Part shown: positions 62,770 through 64,000 of the stretch, piece after piece
Layout of the letters: every line of letters starts with the position of its first letter
Numbering within the stretch: the first letter of the stretch is position 1
Source of the DNA: Haloarcula sebkhae
GTDB lineage: Archaea > Halobacteriota > Halobacteria > Halobacteriales > Haloarculaceae
Assembly: GCF_014647415.1 (NCBI RefSeq)
Contig: NZ_BMPD01000005.1
Coordinates: 62,001 to 126,000, forward strand
DNA: 64,000 nucleotides
Reading direction: 5' to 3'
Position numbers and translations under genes: made by a program
The notes under the pieces: model-generated
Databases searched by the model: none
What the model was told of the DNA's origin: nothing
What the model saw: the letters and a program-made list of their open reading frames with translations, nothing else

Positions 62770-63450
62770 ATGCCACGCGATTCCTATCAGGAGGGACTGA
62801 ACTCGCTCCGCGAGGACGTCCTTTATATGTCAGAGATCGTCCTCGAACGGCTCCGGCTCGGTCTCGACGCGCTCGAACAGAAAGACGAGGAGATGGCCCA
62901 GGAGGTCATCGAGGGCGACCACGAGATCAATCAGCTGTATCTCGACCTCGAACAGGACTGTATCGACCTGCTGGCGCTGCAACAGCCGGTTGCGTCCGAC
63001 CTCCGCTTTATCGCCGCCTCGTTCAAGATCATCACCGATCTCGAACGGATCGGCGACCTCGCCACGAACCTCGGCGAGTACTCGCTCACTGCTGAACGCG
63101 ATGTGTTCCCCGAGGTCGACATTCAGGATGTCGCCGACGTCACCATCGAGATGGTCGAAAACGCCATGGAAGCCTACAGCGATCAGGACGCCGACCAGTG
63201 CTATACCATCGCCGACATCGACGACGAGGTGGACGAACGGTGTGAGGCGGCCTCCGAGACGGTCGTGCGCGACCTCATCGAGCGCGAGATCGACGCTGAC
63301 TCCAGCGAGGCCGATATCGAGCAACTGATGGCCGATGTGTCCCGCCTCCTGCTAACGATTCGGGACATCGAGCGGGTCGGAGACCACGCCGTCAACATCG
63401 CCGCGCGGACGCTGTACATGGTCGAGAACGACGACGACCTCATCTACTGA
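62770..63450 (+). CDS. phoU: Phosphate-signalling protein PhoU
   Basis: 226 residues from ATG at 62770 (MPRDSYQEGLNSLREDVLYM), nine residues inside the longest frame. Two PhoU three-helix bundle halves are seen, with metal-binding style motifs LLALQQPVASDLRFIAASFK and TDLERIGDLATNLGEYSLTA in the first, and LLLTIRDIERVGDHAVNIAA in the second (E/DxxRxxDxxxN). Regulates phosphate uptake by Pst in bacteria and probably archaea. pst genes are not in the window. A hairpin follows the stop. Confidence 0.92.
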   Translation: MPRDSYQEGLNSLREDVLYMSEIVLERLRLGLDALEQKDEEMAQEVIEGDHEINQLYLDLEQDCIDLLALQQPVASDLRFIAASFKIITDLERIGDLATNLGEYSLTAERDVFPEVDIQDVADVTIEMVENAMEAYSDQDADQCYTIADIDDEVDERCEAASETVVRDLIEREIDADSSEADIEQLMADVSRLLLTIRDIERVGDHAVNIAARTLYMVENDDDLIY

Positions 63451-63465
63451 AGTACCTTTTTACTG

Positions 63466-63508
63466 CAGGGGGGGTTTCCTCGCGCCTGCGGCGCTGTGGA
63501 ACCCCCTT
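63466..63508 (+). terminator. Hairpin after phoU, likely terminator
   Basis: GGGGGGTTTCC pairs with GGAACCCCC around a loop containing GCGCC/GGCGC, followed by TTTGCAAAAA. A strong hairpin between the convergent phoU and radB genes, close to the phoU stop, fits a shared terminator. Confidence 0.5.
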
Positions 63509-63763
63509 TGCAAAAATCTACGCTAAAAACGACCTCCGAGTCGCGGCCAGGGCCGCGCTCGGAGCGAAACCGCGCTCGCTCCGCTCGCGCGGTATGCATC
63601 TCTGCAACGGTAACAGCCACGAAACCGCGACAGCCACACGCCTCCCCAACCGACTGCGTTGCTCGGCTCGCTTTGCTCGCCTGTGCGACTCGTCCCTCGC
63701 GCTTGCGACGCGGCCGTCGCCGCGACGGCGCACGCCCGAGACTGCTGTCGAGATCCGAGCGAC
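63509..63763. other. Non-coding convergent spacer with GC-rich inverted repeats
   Basis: About 255 bases between the phoU hairpin and the radB stop. Several GC-rich partial inverted repeats (GCGCTCG, CGAGCGC-type near 63555-63595; CGACGGC/GCCGTCG near 63705-63735). Open frames across it are Arg/Ala-rich shadows without gene character. Confidence 0.45.
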
Positions 63764-64000
63764 CTACTGCGGCGTTTCGGGCGTGTCGTCACCCACCAGT
63801 CCCGAGTCAGTGATGCGGAACTGGGCCGTGTCGCCGGCCGGTTTGGCGCGGTGTTTCTCCAGCGTCGCGCGTCGGTTGCCGCCCCGGAACCGGTCAAGGC
63901 GGACGATTGCGCCCGACCAGTGGTTGAGGGTGTGGCCACCAAGCGCCGTCGAGCGGTCGCTGTCCGGGTCGGTGAACACCTGATTCGTGTACAGAACAGC
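63764..64000 (-). CDS. radB: DNA repair and recombination protein RadB, C-terminal part (partial at window end)
   Basis: At least 79 residues, running off the window edge upstream; stop TAG at 63764. Readable part: VLYTNQVFTDPDSDRSTALG, GHTLNHWSGAIVRLDRFRGG and NRRATLEKHRAKPAGDTAQF, the C-terminal core of RadB with the conserved LGG-x-x-L-x-HW segment. RadB is a RecA/RadA paralogue that assists RadA in homologous recombination. The Walker motifs lie outside the window. Convergent with phoU. Confidence 0.85.
   Translation of the reverse strand, partial: AVLYTNQVFTDPDSDRSTALGGHTLNHWSGAIVRLDRFRGGNRRATLEKHRAKPAGDTAQFRITDSGLVGDDTPETPQ

Overview
The window is chromosomal DNA from a halophilic archaeon, almost certainly a Haloarcula. 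The proteins are very acidic, the GC content is high, most starts are ATG or GTG with stop/start overlaps, TATA/BRE promoters often sit about 27 bases before the start codon, and the elongator tRNA-Met carries an intron. The L3, L4, L22, L30 and other ribosomal proteins agree, as far as I recall them, nearly residue for residue with the Haloarcula marismortui ribosome-structure proteins.

Layout. (1) 1-5934, minus strand: a tightly coupled accessory operon of plasmid or provirus type. It holds a small protein ending in a PCNA-binding-like motif, a 1319-residue protein that joins a primase-like N-terminal region to an Fe-S, XPD/DinG-like helicase, a winged-helix protein, a zinc protein and a run of tiny membrane proteins continuing past the window edge. 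It ends against an intron-containing tRNA-Met (6061-6207), the usual integration target of SNJ2-type haloarchaeal elements. (2) 6353-24479: ordinary core and housekeeping genes, including two receiver-PAS-histidine kinases, a membrane-fused sulfite-oxidase-like enzyme, class II ribonucleotide reductase, a J-domain membrane protein, phosphoglycolate phosphatase, a GTPBP1-like GTPase and methenyl-H4MPT cyclohydrolase. (3) tRNA-Gly(GCC), then 25243-39375: the complete archaeal S10/spc ribosomal-protein superoperon, opened by a SPOUT RNA methylase, containing RNase P protein 1 and ending with secY.

(4) 39376-55890: an AT-richer surface-glycan island inserted directly after secY. It has three glycosyltransferases, a polytopic membrane protein, an AsnB-type amidotransferase, a SAM methyltransferase, a Wzx-type flippase and three intact alkaline-phosphatase-superfamily proteins annotated by habit as sulfatases. 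All three carry Thr where true sulfatases have the Cys/Ser that becomes formylglycine. The island also holds four decayed genes: two alkaline-phosphatase-superfamily remnants, a GalE-like epimerase and an Orc1/Cdc6 initiator. This looks like a site of repeated gene gain and loss. The intact genes could build, modify and export a glycan for S-layer or other surface proteins.

(5) 56005-60381: a cluster of likely regulators. It contains an HTH-10 protein, an exported calcium-repeat (thrombospondin type 3) protein anchored by one membrane helix to a cytoplasmic winged helix, and two DUF7344-type membrane proteins, the second with an internal frame disruption. (6) 60943-64000: TrkA, a small unknown protein, PhoU and the C-terminal end of RadB.

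The most novel-looking items are the primase/Fe-S-helicase fusion with its PIP-like partner, the calcium-repeat transmembrane winged-helix protein, and the set of Thr-nucleophile sulfatase-like proteins with their fossil paralogues in the glycan island.
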